NCBI RefSeq assembly: GCF_017831975.1
Contig: NZ_JAFDSS010000001.1
Span: 2,728,001-2,792,000, forward strand
Reading direction: 5' to 3'
DNA: 64,000 nt
From: Microbacterium terrae
Lineage (GTDB): Bacteria; Actinomycetota; Actinomycetes; Actinomycetales; Microbacteriaceae
In this document: piece by piece, positions 8,074 through 16,158 of the stretch
Layout of the letters: every line of letters starts with the position of its first letter
How positions within the stretch are numbered: position 1 is the first letter of the stretch
The notes under the pieces: model-generated
Databases searched by the model: none
What the model was told of the DNA's origin: nothing
What the model saw: the letters and a program-made list of their open reading frames with translations, nothing else
Position numbers and translations under genes: made by a program

Positions 8074-8667
8074 ATGAAGAAGCGCACTCGCATCGCCCTC
8101 GCCGCAGCAGCAGCTGTGGGGCTGGTGCTCTCCGCCGCGCCCGCGCAGGCCCACGGCGGGTCGACACCGGCGGGAACGATCGTCGACGTCGCGGTCGCCG
8201 CGTCGGGCGGCGGCACGCCCGACAGGAACCCGCGCGACTACGACATCCTCGTGCAGGCGATCCTGGCGACCGGCCTGGACGGCGCGCTCGCCGACACATC
8301 GAAGACCTACACCGTGTTCGCGCCGAACGACCGCGCCTTCCTGCGCCTCGTCGGCGACCTGACCGGCTCCGTGCCGGCGTCGGAGGCCGACGCCCTCGCG
8401 GCGATCACCGCGACATTCAGCACTGATGAGATCGCGAACGTGCTGCTCTACCACGTGGTCGCGGGCAAGAAGCTCGGCCCGGTGAAGGTGATCACCTCGA
8501 AGTCGCTCACCATGGCCAACGGCGGCACCGTCGCGCCGCGCGGGATCACCCTGCGCGACGAGACGCCCGCACTGGCGGATCCGCGGCTGGTGCTGTGGAA
8601 GATCAACATCCCGGCCACCAACGGCGTGATCCACACGATCGATCGCGTCCTCGTTCCCGCGAGCTGA
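8074..8667 (+). CDS. Secreted fasciclin (FAS1) domain protein
   Basis: A 197-residue exported protein. The signal peptide spans residues 1-27 (KKR start, hydrophobic core, cut after APAQA). A single FAS1 domain follows with the two conserved boxes: YTVFAPNDRAFLRL near residue 80 and the end box NGVIHTIDRVLVPAS. FAS1 proteins mediate adhesion; the mycobacterial members MPT70 and MPT83 belong to the SigK regulon. GAAGGAG lies six bases before ATG 8074. The neighbouring sigma/RskA genes and matching promoter boxes suggest the same wiring here. No anchor is visible, so it is probably released or loosely bound. Confidence 0.88.
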   Translation: MKKRTRIALAAAAAVGLVLSAAPAQAHGGSTPAGTIVDVAVAASGGGTPDRNPRDYDILVQAILATGLDGALADTSKTYTVFAPNDRAFLRLVGDLTGSVPASEADALAAITATFSTDEIANVLLYHVVAGKKLGPVKVITSKSLTMANGGTVAPRGITLRDETPALADPRLVLWKINIPATNGVIHTIDRVLVPAS

Positions 8668-8681
8668 TCAGCCGCGGATGA

Positions 8682-8717
8682 GGCCCGCCCCTCCGCCCCC
8701 AGCCGGTGGGGCGGGCC
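8682..8717 (+). terminator. Terminator-like hairpin after the fasciclin gene
   Basis: GGCCCGCCCC (8682-8691) and its perfect complement at 8708-8717 enclose a 16-nt loop, 15 bp after the fasciclin stop. No T run follows. Confidence 0.5.
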
Positions 8718-8771
8718 GCCCCCGGCTCGGACTCGCGACTCCGGACTCGCAGCGTCACGAAGGAGCCTGAC

Positions 8772-9761
8772 ATGAAGACCAAGACCATCGAGGCGACCGC
8801 GTACCGCTACACGCGGTACGGCGACGCCGATGTGCTGAAGGCACACGTCTTCCCGCTCGACCCGCCCCTGCCGGGGGAGGTGACGGTCGAGGTCATCGCG
8901 ACCGGCATCAACCACATGGAGGCGTTCCTGCGCAACGGCCGGGAGCAGACCTGGATGGACGACGGCTGGCCGCGCTCGTCCGGGAGCGACTTCACCGGCG
9001 TCGTGCGCGCCGTGGGCCCGGGAGGACGACTGTCGCGCGGCGACGAGGTGATCGGCCATGTGCGCACCGGCGCGCACGCCACCCATCTGAATGTCGCCGA
9101 GTCGCGCCTGGTCGCCAAGCCGCGCACGCTCACGTGGGAAGCCGCGGGCGGGCTCTTCCTCGCCGGCGCCACGGCGACGACGGTGCTCGACGACCTCTCG
9201 ATCGGCCCCGACGACACCGTCGTGGTCTCGGCCGCGGCGGGCGGTGTCGGAAGCATCGAGACGCAACTGGCCAAGTCCCGGGGAGCCCGGGTGATCGGCA
9301 CCTGCGGCGACCGGAACTTCGACTATCTGCGCCAGCTGGGCATTCATCCGGTGCGCTACGGCGACGGGATGGTCGACCGCATCCGCCAGGCGGCGCGGGG
9401 GCCGGTGACGGCGTGCATCGACAACTTCGGCAAGGACGGCGCCGAGATCGCCGCAGCGCTCGACGTGCCGGCGGAGCGCCATCTGTCCAGCGCCGACCGG
9501 CGCCAGGTCGAGCTCGATCTGCTGAGCGACGGCCCCGAGGCGGTCGCGCGCGCGACCGAGATCCTGCGCACGGTGGCCGGCCTTGCGGCGTCCGGCGCGT
9601 TCCGCACCCTCGTCTCGGGGCTGTACCCCCTCGACGAGATCACCGCCGCCTACGAAGACCTCGAGCGCCTTCACTCGCGCGGCAAGATCGTGCTCGCCAC
9701 CCACCCTGTGACTCCGTTCAGCATGCTGCGCGCACGCGAGCTGTTCGAAACGATGCCCTGA
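8772..9761 (+). CDS. NADPH:quinone reductase-like MDR oxidoreductase
   Basis: A 329-residue medium-chain dehydrogenase/reductase without zinc ligands. The N half has PLPGEVTVEVIATGINHMEAFLRNG and the substrate-pocket SSGSDFTGVV. The Rossmann half starts with VVVSAAAGGVGSIETQLAKSRGARVIGTC (glycine-rich loop near 165) and ends GKIVL. It is typical of the quinone oxidoreductase branch that reduces quinones or enones with NADPH. ATG 8772 has a strong AAGGAG site. It lies after a terminator and before an unrelated membrane gene, so it is probably monocistronic. Substrate unknown. Confidence 0.75.
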   Translation: MKTKTIEATAYRYTRYGDADVLKAHVFPLDPPLPGEVTVEVIATGINHMEAFLRNGREQTWMDDGWPRSSGSDFTGVVRAVGPGGRLSRGDEVIGHVRTGAHATHLNVAESRLVAKPRTLTWEAAGGLFLAGATATTVLDDLSIGPDDTVVVSAAAGGVGSIETQLAKSRGARVIGTCGDRNFDYLRQLGIHPVRYGDGMVDRIRQAARGPVTACIDNFGKDGAEIAAALDVPAERHLSSADRRQVELDLLSDGPEAVARATEILRTVAGLAASGAFRTLVSGLYPLDEITAAYEDLERLHSRGKIVLATHPVTPFSMLRARELFETMP

Positions 9762-9813
9762 GCGGCGCGCGCGACCCCCACCCCCGACCGCCCACCCAGA
9801 GGAGAGAGAGAAC

Positions 9814-10635
9814 ATGTCCGCATCCGCCTCGGCGTCCCCCGTCGCCGGCACCGCCTCCCGCGACCTCGTCCGCCAGGTCGTCGTGCTCGTCAGCTCGGTC
9901 ATCGCGATCGTCGGAGCCTTCATCGGATCGGGGGTGTTCCTCGGCACGCCGGTGCAGGAGGCCTCCGGCGGCTACCTCGCGGCCGACGCGACGCTCATCG
10001 CGCCCGGCACCGGGGCATTCCGCATCTGGAGCGTCATCTACGCCGGCATGCTCGCCTACGCCGTGTGGCAGGCACTCCCCGCTCAGCGGCACGACGAGCG
10101 TCAGCGCCGGATCGGCTGGTGGGTCGTCGCGTCACTGGTGCTCAACGCCGTATGGATCGGGGTCGTGCAGGTGGGGCAGCTCGCGCTGAGCCTGCTGGTG
10201 ATCGTCGCGCTCCTCGCGGTGTTGTGCCGCCTGTTCGCGCTGCTGCGGGACTCGGCGCCGAAGAACCGGTTCGAAGCAGTCGTGGCCGACGGGTCGATCG
10301 GCCTCTACCTGGGCTGGGTGATCATCGCGACCGCCGCGAACACCACGGCGGTGCTCGTCGCCGGCGGATTCGAGGGTTTCGGCCTCGCGCCCGAGGCATG
10401 GGCCGTCGTCGTGCTCGCTGCCGCCGCGGCAGTCGGAGTCGCCCTCGCGTTGTGGGACCGCGGGCGCATCGCCCCGACCCTCTCGCTGTCGTGGGGCATC
10501 TGCTGGGTGGCCGTGGCACGCCTGACCGACGAGCCGTACTCGCCGGTCACCGCCTACGCCGCCATCGGCGCCGCCGCCCTGGTCATCGCCGCGACGGCAT
10601 TCGCACGAGTGCGCCACGAGCGACGCGTCGCCTGA
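9814..10635 (+). CDS. TspO/MBR-like multi-spanning membrane protein
   Basis: A 273-residue protein with about seven hydrophobic segments and no signal peptide. The segment GAFRIWSVIYAGMLAYAVWQALP, followed by RRIGWWVVASLVLNAVWIG, is the pattern of the TspO-related tryptophan-rich sensory protein family in an enlarged actinobacterial form. TspO proteins bind tetrapyrroles and other hydrophobic ligands; nothing here fixes the ligand. GGAGAGAG precedes ATG 9814. It is convergent with the MFS gene at 10704; the ~70 bp between them hold a short direct repeat (GTCGGGCTGAG twice). Confidence 0.6.
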   Translation: MSASASASPVAGTASRDLVRQVVVLVSSVIAIVGAFIGSGVFLGTPVQEASGGYLAADATLIAPGTGAFRIWSVIYAGMLAYAVWQALPAQRHDERQRRIGWWVVASLVLNAVWIGVVQVGQLALSLLVIVALLAVLCRLFALLRDSAPKNRFEAVVADGSIGLYLGWVIIATAANTTAVLVAGGFEGFGLAPEAWAVVVLAAAAAVGVALALWDRGRIAPTLSLSWGICWVAVARLTDEPYSPVTAYAAIGAAALVIAATAFARVRHERRVA

Positions 10636-10703
10636 GGTGACGGATGCCGCGAAGTCGGATGCCGCGGTGCAGCGCGCGTCGGGCTGAGGCGTCGGGCTGA
10701 GTG

Positions 10704-12305
10704 TCACACCGCGGCGCGTGCCTCCGTCGCTGCGGGTTCGCGGCGCGCCGGCGCGAGGGCGAGCGTGGCACCGAGCCCGACCACGAGGAACCCGGCCGCA
10801 CTCCAGGCGGCCAGCCGGGTGGCCTGCGAGAACGCCGCTGCCGCGTCGTCGGCGATGTCCGCCGTCTGGGGGTCGGCGGCGAGCTCGGGGATCGCTGCGC
10901 CCGCGCTGTCGACGACAGCCGAGGTGATCTGCTCGCGCTGATCGGCAGGCACGCCGTCGTCGGCGAGACTCGCGTCGAGCAGAGCGGCCGTGCTGCCGAA
11001 GAGGATCGTGCCGAGCACCGCGATCCCGAGCGCCGAGCCCACCTGGCGCGACGTGGACTGCGTTCCCGATCCCTGGCCGCTCTCAGCGACCGGCACGTCG
11101 ACGAGGATCACGCCGGTGAGCTGGGCTGTGGCCAGACCCACGCCGAACCCGTAGACGAGCAGGCACGGGATGAGCCACCCCCACGCGCCGTCGGGGGTGA
11201 TCGCGAACCCGAGAGCGACGATGCCGATGATCTCGGCCGCGAGCCCGGCGCGCACCACGAGCACGGGCGACACCCGCCCGCTGAGGGCGCCGGCGATGCC
11301 GCTCGCGGCGAAGGATCCGACGGCGAGCGCGACGAGCATGAAGCCGGTCTGCAGCGCATCGAATCCCACCACGAACTGCAGCCAGAGCGGAAGCGAGAGG
11401 ATCACACCGAACTCCCCGAGCGACACCAGAAGCGCGGCGATGTTGCCGTTGCGGAAAGAGCGCAGCGAGAACAGCGAGAACGCGATGAGGGTGGGCTTGC
11501 CGACGCGCTGACGGTGCAGCCCCCACATGACGAATGCCGACGCGGCGACCACGGCGAGCGCGAGAGCGATCGGCACCGGCGAGAGCGCCCACGGCCAGGT
11601 CCAGTCCCCGATCGTGAGCTCTTCGTCGGTGAACCACCACCCGTAGGAACGTCCTTCGATGAGCGCGAAGACGAGTGCCGAGAACGTGACGACCGACAGC
11701 GCGGCGCCGACGACGTCTATCTTCTGCACGCGATCGGCACGCGACTCTCGCACTGCGAAGAACGCGCCGATCACGATCGCGATGCCGAGCGGCACGTTGA
11801 TCCCGAACGCCCAGCGCCACGAGAACTCGGTCGTGAGCCATCCGCCCAGGAGGGGCCCCAGCGCCGCCATACCGCCGATGGTCGAGCCCCACACCGCGAA
11901 GGCGATGCCCCGCTCGCGCCCCTGGAAAGTGGCGTTGATGAGCGACAGAGTGGTCGGAAGCACCATCGCTCCCCCGACGCCCTGGACCAGCCGCGCCAGG
12001 ATGAGGAGACCACCGGTGGGTGCCAGAGCGGCGCCGACCGAAGCCAGCGCGAACAGCGCGACGCCGATGAGCATGACGCGTCGGCGCCCGAACCGGTCGG
12101 CGAGAGCCCCGAAGACGAGCAGCAGCGAGGCGAACACCAGGGTGTAGGCCTCTTGGATCCACTGCACCTCGGTGGATGTGACACCCAGGTCGTCGACGAT
12201 CGCGGGGATCGCGACGTTCACGATCGTCGAGTCGACGATGATCAGCGACACCGCGACGCTGATGACGACGAGGCCGAGCCAGCGGCGCGAGTCGGGAATA
12301 GTCAT
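10704..12305 (-). CDS. MFS multidrug exporter, DHA2 (14-TM) family
   Basis: A 533-residue drug:proton antiporter. Motif D1-like DSTIVNVAIPAI lies in TM1, motif A (GALADRFGRRRVM) in loop 2-3, motif B (LARLVQGVGGAMVLP) in TM4 and motif C region (GPLLGGWLTTEFSWRWAF) in TM5. Fourteen hydrophobic segments are visible. The start codon sits directly behind a perfect inverted repeat (12307-12325) and there is no ribosome site; TAAACT six bases before the ATG suggests a leaderless transcript. No regulator gene is adjacent, so the repressor that would read the operator is elsewhere. Confidence 0.88.
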   Translation of the reverse strand: MTIPDSRRWLGLVVISVAVSLIIVDSTIVNVAIPAIVDDLGVTSTEVQWIQEAYTLVFASLLLVFGALADRFGRRRVMLIGVALFALASVGAALAPTGGLLILARLVQGVGGAMVLPTTLSLINATFQGRERGIAFAVWGSTIGGMAALGPLLGGWLTTEFSWRWAFGINVPLGIAIVIGAFFAVRESRADRVQKIDVVGAALSVVTFSALVFALIEGRSYGWWFTDEELTIGDWTWPWALSPVPIALALAVVAASAFVMWGLHRQRVGKPTLIAFSLFSLRSFRNGNIAALLVSLGEFGVILSLPLWLQFVVGFDALQTGFMLVALAVGSFAASGIAGALSGRVSPVLVVRAGLAAEIIGIVALGFAITPDGAWGWLIPCLLVYGFGVGLATAQLTGVILVDVPVAESGQGSGTQSTSRQVGSALGIAVLGTILFGSTAALLDASLADDGVPADQREQITSAVVDSAGAAIPELAADPQTADIADDAAAAFSQATRLAAWSAAGFLVVGLGATLALAPARREPAATEARAAV

Positions 12306-12306
12306 T

Positions 12307-12325
12307 TAGCTAGTTTATCTAGCTA
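12307..12325. promoter_or_regulatory. Inverted-repeat operator overlapping the MFS promoter and start
   Basis: TAGCTAG-TTTAT-CTAGCTA is a perfect 7-bp inverted repeat with a 5-bp centre, ending one base before the MFS ATG. It covers a -10-like TAAACT on the minus strand. The position is ideal for repression by a TetR- or MarR-type dimer. AT-rich sequence is striking against the GC-rich surroundings. Confidence 0.6.
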
Positions 12326-12402
12326 GTGTGCCAGCGACGCCTTTCGCGACAACGTCATCCGCCCGCATCGACACGATCGGCACGGGTCGATGGGAGAGGC
12401 GA

Positions 12403-13032
12403 TCAGGCGACACGCACACCTCGGTCGAGCCGGATCATCCGATCGGCCGCGGCGGCCTCTGCCTCGTCGTGCGTGATGCACGCCACCGCGGCGCCGCGCC
12501 CGGCCTCGGCCGAGAGGATCAGCCGCGCACGCTCGACGCTGCGGCGGTCGAGTCCTGCCGCGGGCTCGTCGAGCAGCAGCACGTCGGGCCTGCGCACGAG
12601 CCCCTGCGCGATGAACACCCGCTGACGCTGACCGCCTGAGAGCGCCGCCAGCGGCCGGTCGGCTAGGTCGGCCATCCCGACTCGGTCGAGCGCGTCGAAG
12701 ACAGCACTGCGGGCGTCGCGCCGGCGCATCCGCCGCCCGCGCTTCCACGTGCCCATGGCGACGACGTCGGCCGCGGACACGGGCAGAGCTTCCGGTGCGG
12801 CCGGCCGCTGAACGACGAGGGCGACGTCGCCTCGTCGATCGACGGCGCCCGCGCGAGGACGGATCACGCCGGCGAGCAGCTCTATGAGCGTCGACTTGCC
12901 CGAGCCGTTCGGTCCGACGATCGCCGTCACCTCGCCGGGCCGGAGTTCGAGCGAGACGTCGTGCAGGACGTCGTCGCCCGAGTATGCGAAGCACACGCCT
13001 CGAGCGATCACGGCCGGTTCGGGTGGGGTCAT
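12403..13032 (-). CDS. Zinc ABC transporter ATP-binding protein (AztA-like)
   Basis: A 209-residue ATPase. Walker A is GPNGSGKST (residues 40-48), the signature is LSGGQRQR, Walker B is DVLLLDEPAAGLD, and the switch is ITHDEAE. It energises the permease encoded divergently at 13089. In the Paracoccus aztABCD zinc system the same four gene types occur together. ATG 13032 is chosen because TAGGAT lies six bases upstream on the coding strand with no ribosome site, so the message looks leaderless. The palindrome at 13052-13066 overlaps the region of the -35 box and should give Zur control. Compared with usual metal ATPases (250+ aa) it is short. Confidence 0.82.
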   Translation of the reverse strand: MTPPEPAVIARGVCFAYSGDDVLHDVSLELRPGEVTAIVGPNGSGKSTLIELLAGVIRPRAGAVDRRGDVALVVQRPAAPEALPVSAADVVAMGTWKRGRRMRRRDARSAVFDALDRVGMADLADRPLAALSGGQRQRVFIAQGLVRRPDVLLLDEPAAGLDRRSVERARLILSAEAGRGAAVACITHDEAEAAAADRMIRLDRGVRVA

Positions 13033-13051
13033 GCGGGCAATCCTACCGAAT

Positions 13052-13066
13052 TGAGAATGATTCTCA
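13052..13066. promoter_or_regulatory. Zur/Fur-type box between aztA and aztB
   Basis: TGAGAATGATTCTCA is a perfect 7-1-7 palindrome, close to the Zur consensus. It lies midway between two divergent, apparently leaderless zinc-transport genes and overlaps both promoter regions. Zinc repression of both is inferred; a Fur-family protein with other metal specificity could also bind. Confidence 0.72.
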
Positions 13067-13088
13067 TTTGCATGTAGAGTCACCGATC

Positions 13089-13967
13089 GTGTCCTTCTTC
13101 ACCGATCCGTTCAGCACCGAGTTCTTCGCCCGAGGCCTTATCGGTGGCTCGATCGTCGCGGTGATCTGCGCGGTGGTGGGCACCTGGGTCGTCATCCGCG
13201 GCATGGCCTTCCTGGGGGAGGCGATCGGGCACGGGATGCTCCCCGGCGTCGCGCTGGCGACGGTCCTCGGGCTGCCGGTCCTCATCGGCGGCGCCGTCAG
13301 CGCCGTGGCGATGAGCGTAGCAATCGGGGTGCTGCAGCGGCGCGGCAGGCTGTCGTACGACACCAGCATCGGGATGCTGTTCGTCGCGATGCTGTCGCTC
13401 GGAGTCATCATCGTGTCGCACTCGCGAAGCTTCGCGACCGACGCCACGGCGATGCTCTTCGGCGACATCCTCGCGGTCCGGCCCGTCGACGTCGTGGTGC
13501 TCGCCGGGGCGCTCGCGCTCACCCTCACGATCGCCGTCGTGTTCCACCGGTCCTTCGTGGCCGCCACGTTCGACACGCGGATCGCGCACACGCTCGGACT
13601 CGACCCGCGGCGGGCGCACATCGCGCTGGTCGGCCTCGTCACGCTCGCCGTCGTCGCGTCGTATCAGGCGGTCGGGACCCTTCTCGTGGTCGGCCTGCTC
13701 CTCGCGCCGGCCGTGGCCGCACGCGCCTGGACGACCCGCATCCCCACGACGATGGGGGTCGCCGCAGGGGTGGGGATCCTCGCTGTCGTGCTCGGCCTCC
13801 TCGCATCCTGGCATCTCGGCACCGCCGCGGGAGCCTCCATCGCGATCACGGCCATCGCACTCGCGGCCGCATCCTCCGGCGCACGGGCACTCGGTCGGCG
13901 CACGCTGCGCCGGCGGGCGACGCACGCCACTCCTTCCGTCACCCCGCAGCTCACCGCTGTCCGCTGA
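13089..13967 (+). CDS. Zinc ABC transporter permease (AztB/ZnuB-like)
   Basis: A 292-residue ABC-3 family permease with about eight transmembrane segments. Family markers are AVVGTWVVIRGMAFLGEAIGHGMLPGVALA near residue 35 and the later AVVASYQAVGTLLVVGLLLAPAVAAR. It forms the zinc channel for AztA and the binding protein at 15223. GTG 13089 is preceded by TAGAGT eight bases upstream and no ribosome site, so it appears leaderless, mirroring aztA. A Zur-type box lies 23 bp upstream. The next gene follows after about 30 bp and begins the D-C-D block of exported zinc proteins. Confidence 0.82.
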   Translation: MSFFTDPFSTEFFARGLIGGSIVAVICAVVGTWVVIRGMAFLGEAIGHGMLPGVALATVLGLPVLIGGAVSAVAMSVAIGVLQRRGRLSYDTSIGMLFVAMLSLGVIIVSHSRSFATDATAMLFGDILAVRPVDVVVLAGALALTLTIAVVFHRSFVAATFDTRIAHTLGLDPRRAHIALVGLVTLAVVASYQAVGTLLVVGLLLAPAVAARAWTTRIPTTMGVAAGVGILAVVLGLLASWHLGTAAGASIAITAIALAAASSGARALGRRTLRRRATHATPSVTPQLTAVR

Positions 13968-13999
13968 CGCTCACCCGACCGGCATCCGAAATGGAACCC

Positions 14000-15226
14000 A
14001 TGATCTTCCGTCGTCTCACACTCGCCCTGCCTGCTCTGCTCACCGCCGCAGCGCTGACGGCGTGCGCAGGCACAGCCGCGCCGGCCACCACCTCGGCCAC
14101 CTCAGACGGAAGCGGCAACGGCGCGGAGTCGAGCGGGCACGGGGAGATGGCGGGCGCGGCGGAGCTGAACGAGCCGCCGCTCGCCCTGATGTCGATCGAC
14201 TCCGCCGGCGAGGTCGCCCTGCTCGACCTCCTCACGGGCGAGTCGAGCCCGATCGGCGCGGTCGCCTCTCCGGCGGCACTGGCGACCGACGGTCGCTACG
14301 GCTTCGTCACCACCGCCGACGGACTGGAGATCGTCGACTCCGGCCGGTGGAGCTGGGACCACGGAGATCACTTCCACTACTACTCGGCCGCCCCGCGGAT
14401 CGTCGGCACGGTTCCCGGCGGCGGTGAGGCCGTCGCGACGACGGGGATGCTCTCCACAGCGGGCGCGACGGGCGTTTTCTTCGGTGGCACGGGCGAAGCG
14501 GTGCTGCTCGACAACGCGTCGCTGGCGGACGGCGAGATCACCGAGCTGTTCCGGATCGCGACCGGAGCCGAGACCGGCGTCGTCGCTCCGCTCGGAGACG
14601 GCGCCCTGCTCGCCGACCGCGACACCCTCGTGTTCCACCACGCTTCGGGCGCGGCGACCGACGCGACGGCTGCGTGCGTCGGAGCCGCCGGCGCGATCAC
14701 CACGCGCGTCGGGCTGGTCGTCGGATGCGTGGACGGCGCGGTGCTCTCCACCTGGGAGGACTCGGCGCCGGTGTTCGAGCGCATCCCGTACCCGGTCGGA
14801 GCCGATGCCGTTCGGGCCACGGCGTTCGACGGCCGAAAGGGCCGCCCGACCGTCGCCGCACTCGCGGGCGACGCCGGATTCTGGCTGCTCGACACGCGGG
14901 AGCTCGCCTGGCGGCTCGTACCGACAGACATGCCCCTTGCACGGGTGAGCGCGGTCGACGATGCGGACGGGAACGTCGTCGCCCTCAGCGCCGACGGCCG
15001 CGTCCTCGTGTACTCGGCGCAGTCGGGCGAGCAGCTGGCGGCCACGGGGCCGCTGGTCGGCGACGTCGGGGCCTCGGCGTCGCTGACCGTCGACGATCAG
15101 CGCGCCTACGTCAACGATCCGGCCACGGGCGTCGTGTTCGAGATCGACTACGGCGATGGCGCGCGGGTCGCCCGCACGCTCACCACCCCCACTGCCGCGC
15201 ACTTCGTCGCGGAGGTCGGCCGATGA
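14000..15226 (+). CDS. AztD-like periplasmic/extracellular zinc metallochaperone (beta-propeller), first copy
   Basis: Lipoprotein of 408 residues: signal peptide and lipobox (LTACAG, cysteine about residue 19). A repeat-rich beta-propeller follows, with blades of the type ALATDGRYGFVTTADGLEIVDSG. A histidine patch WSWDHGDHFHYYS near residue 115 is a likely zinc site. In Paracoccus AztD carries zinc and hands it to AztC. The gene lies between permease and binding protein, overlapping the latter by four bases (ATGA). ATG 13991 is an alternative start three codons upstream. It is diverged from the second copy at 16159, not a recent duplicate. Confidence 0.75.
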   Translation: MIFRRLTLALPALLTAAALTACAGTAAPATTSATSDGSGNGAESSGHGEMAGAAELNEPPLALMSIDSAGEVALLDLLTGESSPIGAVASPAALATDGRYGFVTTADGLEIVDSGRWSWDHGDHFHYYSAAPRIVGTVPGGGEAVATTGMLSTAGATGVFFGGTGEAVLLDNASLADGEITELFRIATGAETGVVAPLGDGALLADRDTLVFHHASGAATDATAACVGAAGAITTRVGLVVGCVDGAVLSTWEDSAPVFERIPYPVGADAVRATAFDGRKGRPTVAALAGDAGFWLLDTRELAWRLVPTDMPLARVSAVDDADGNVVALSADGRVLVYSAQSGEQLAATGPLVGDVGASASLTVDDQRAYVNDPATGVVFEIDYGDGARVARTLTTPTAAHFVAEVGR

Positions 15227-16137
15227 GCCGCCGCCGTGTCGCGGCATCCGTCGCCCTCGCGGCATCCGTCGCCATCACCGGCTGCGCCGCCGGTGCCGCC
15301 GACGACCGACCGCAGATCGTCGTGACCACGAACATCCTCGGCGACGTCGTCGAGCGCATCGCGGGCGACGAAGCCGTCGTGACGACGCTGATGAGGCCGA
15401 ACGCCGACCCGCACTCGTTCGAGATCTCGGCGCAGGAGGCCGCCCTCATGGACTCGGCCGACCTGCTCGTGTCGAACGGTCTCGCTCTCGAAGAGGGCTT
15501 GCAGCAGCACCTCGATCGCGCGATCGACGGTGGTGTCGCGTCGGTCGTCGCGGGCGATCACATCGACGTGCTCGACTACACCGCCGACGATGCGGCGGGC
15601 GCACCCGACCCCCACTTCTGGACCGACCCGGCGCGGATGGCCGATGTCGTCGACGCCGTCGAAGCCGCGCTCGAAGACGTCCCCGGGGTGGAGGATGCCG
15701 CGATCCGCGCCGGCGCGGACGCGTACCGGAGCGAGCTCGCGGAGCTCGATGCCGAGATGACGGATGCCTTCGCCGCGATCCCGGCGGAGAGTCGTGCGCT
15801 CGTCACCAACCACCACGTCTTCGGGTACCTCGCCGACCGGTACGGCTTCCGCATCGTGGGCGCGGTGATCCCCGGCGGCACCACGCTGGCGGCTCCGAGC
15901 GCCGCCGACCTCCGAGGCCTCGTCGAGGCGATCGACGAGGCCGGTGTGCCGACCATCTTCGCCGAGTCGTCGCAGCCCGACCGACTGATGCAGGTGCTCG
16001 CGAGCGAGGCCGGCATCGAGGTCGAGGTGGTGGAGCTCTACACCGAATCACTCACCGAGCCCGGCGACGGCGCCGACACCTACCTGGCGATGATGCGCGC
16101 CAACACCGAACGCATCGCCGAGGGCCTCACCCGCTGA
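15223..16137 (+). CDS. Zinc ABC transporter substrate-binding lipoprotein (AztC/ZnuA-like)
   Basis: A 304-residue cluster A-I metal-binding protein. The leader ends AITGCAAG (lipobox cysteine near 20). Metal ligands of the family are visible: NADPHSFE (first His near 67), DPHFWTD (near 130), NHHVFGY (near 195) and the Glu/Asp in FAESSQPD near 250. It has no long His-rich loop between helices, which fits the AztC type that takes zinc from AztD. The start ATG overlaps the upstream stop (ATGA). Protein is anchored to the outer face of the membrane and feeds AztB. Confidence 0.85.
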   Translation: MSRRRVAASVALAASVAITGCAAGAADDRPQIVVTTNILGDVVERIAGDEAVVTTLMRPNADPHSFEISAQEAALMDSADLLVSNGLALEEGLQQHLDRAIDGGVASVVAGDHIDVLDYTADDAAGAPDPHFWTDPARMADVVDAVEAALEDVPGVEDAAIRAGADAYRSELAELDAEMTDAFAAIPAESRALVTNHHVFGYLADRYGFRIVGAVIPGGTTLAAPSAADLRGLVEAIDEAGVPTIFAESSQPDRLMQVLASEAGIEVEVVELYTESLTEPGDGADTYLAMMRANTERIAEGLTR

Positions 16138-16158
16138 GGCGCACACGAAAGGGAAATG

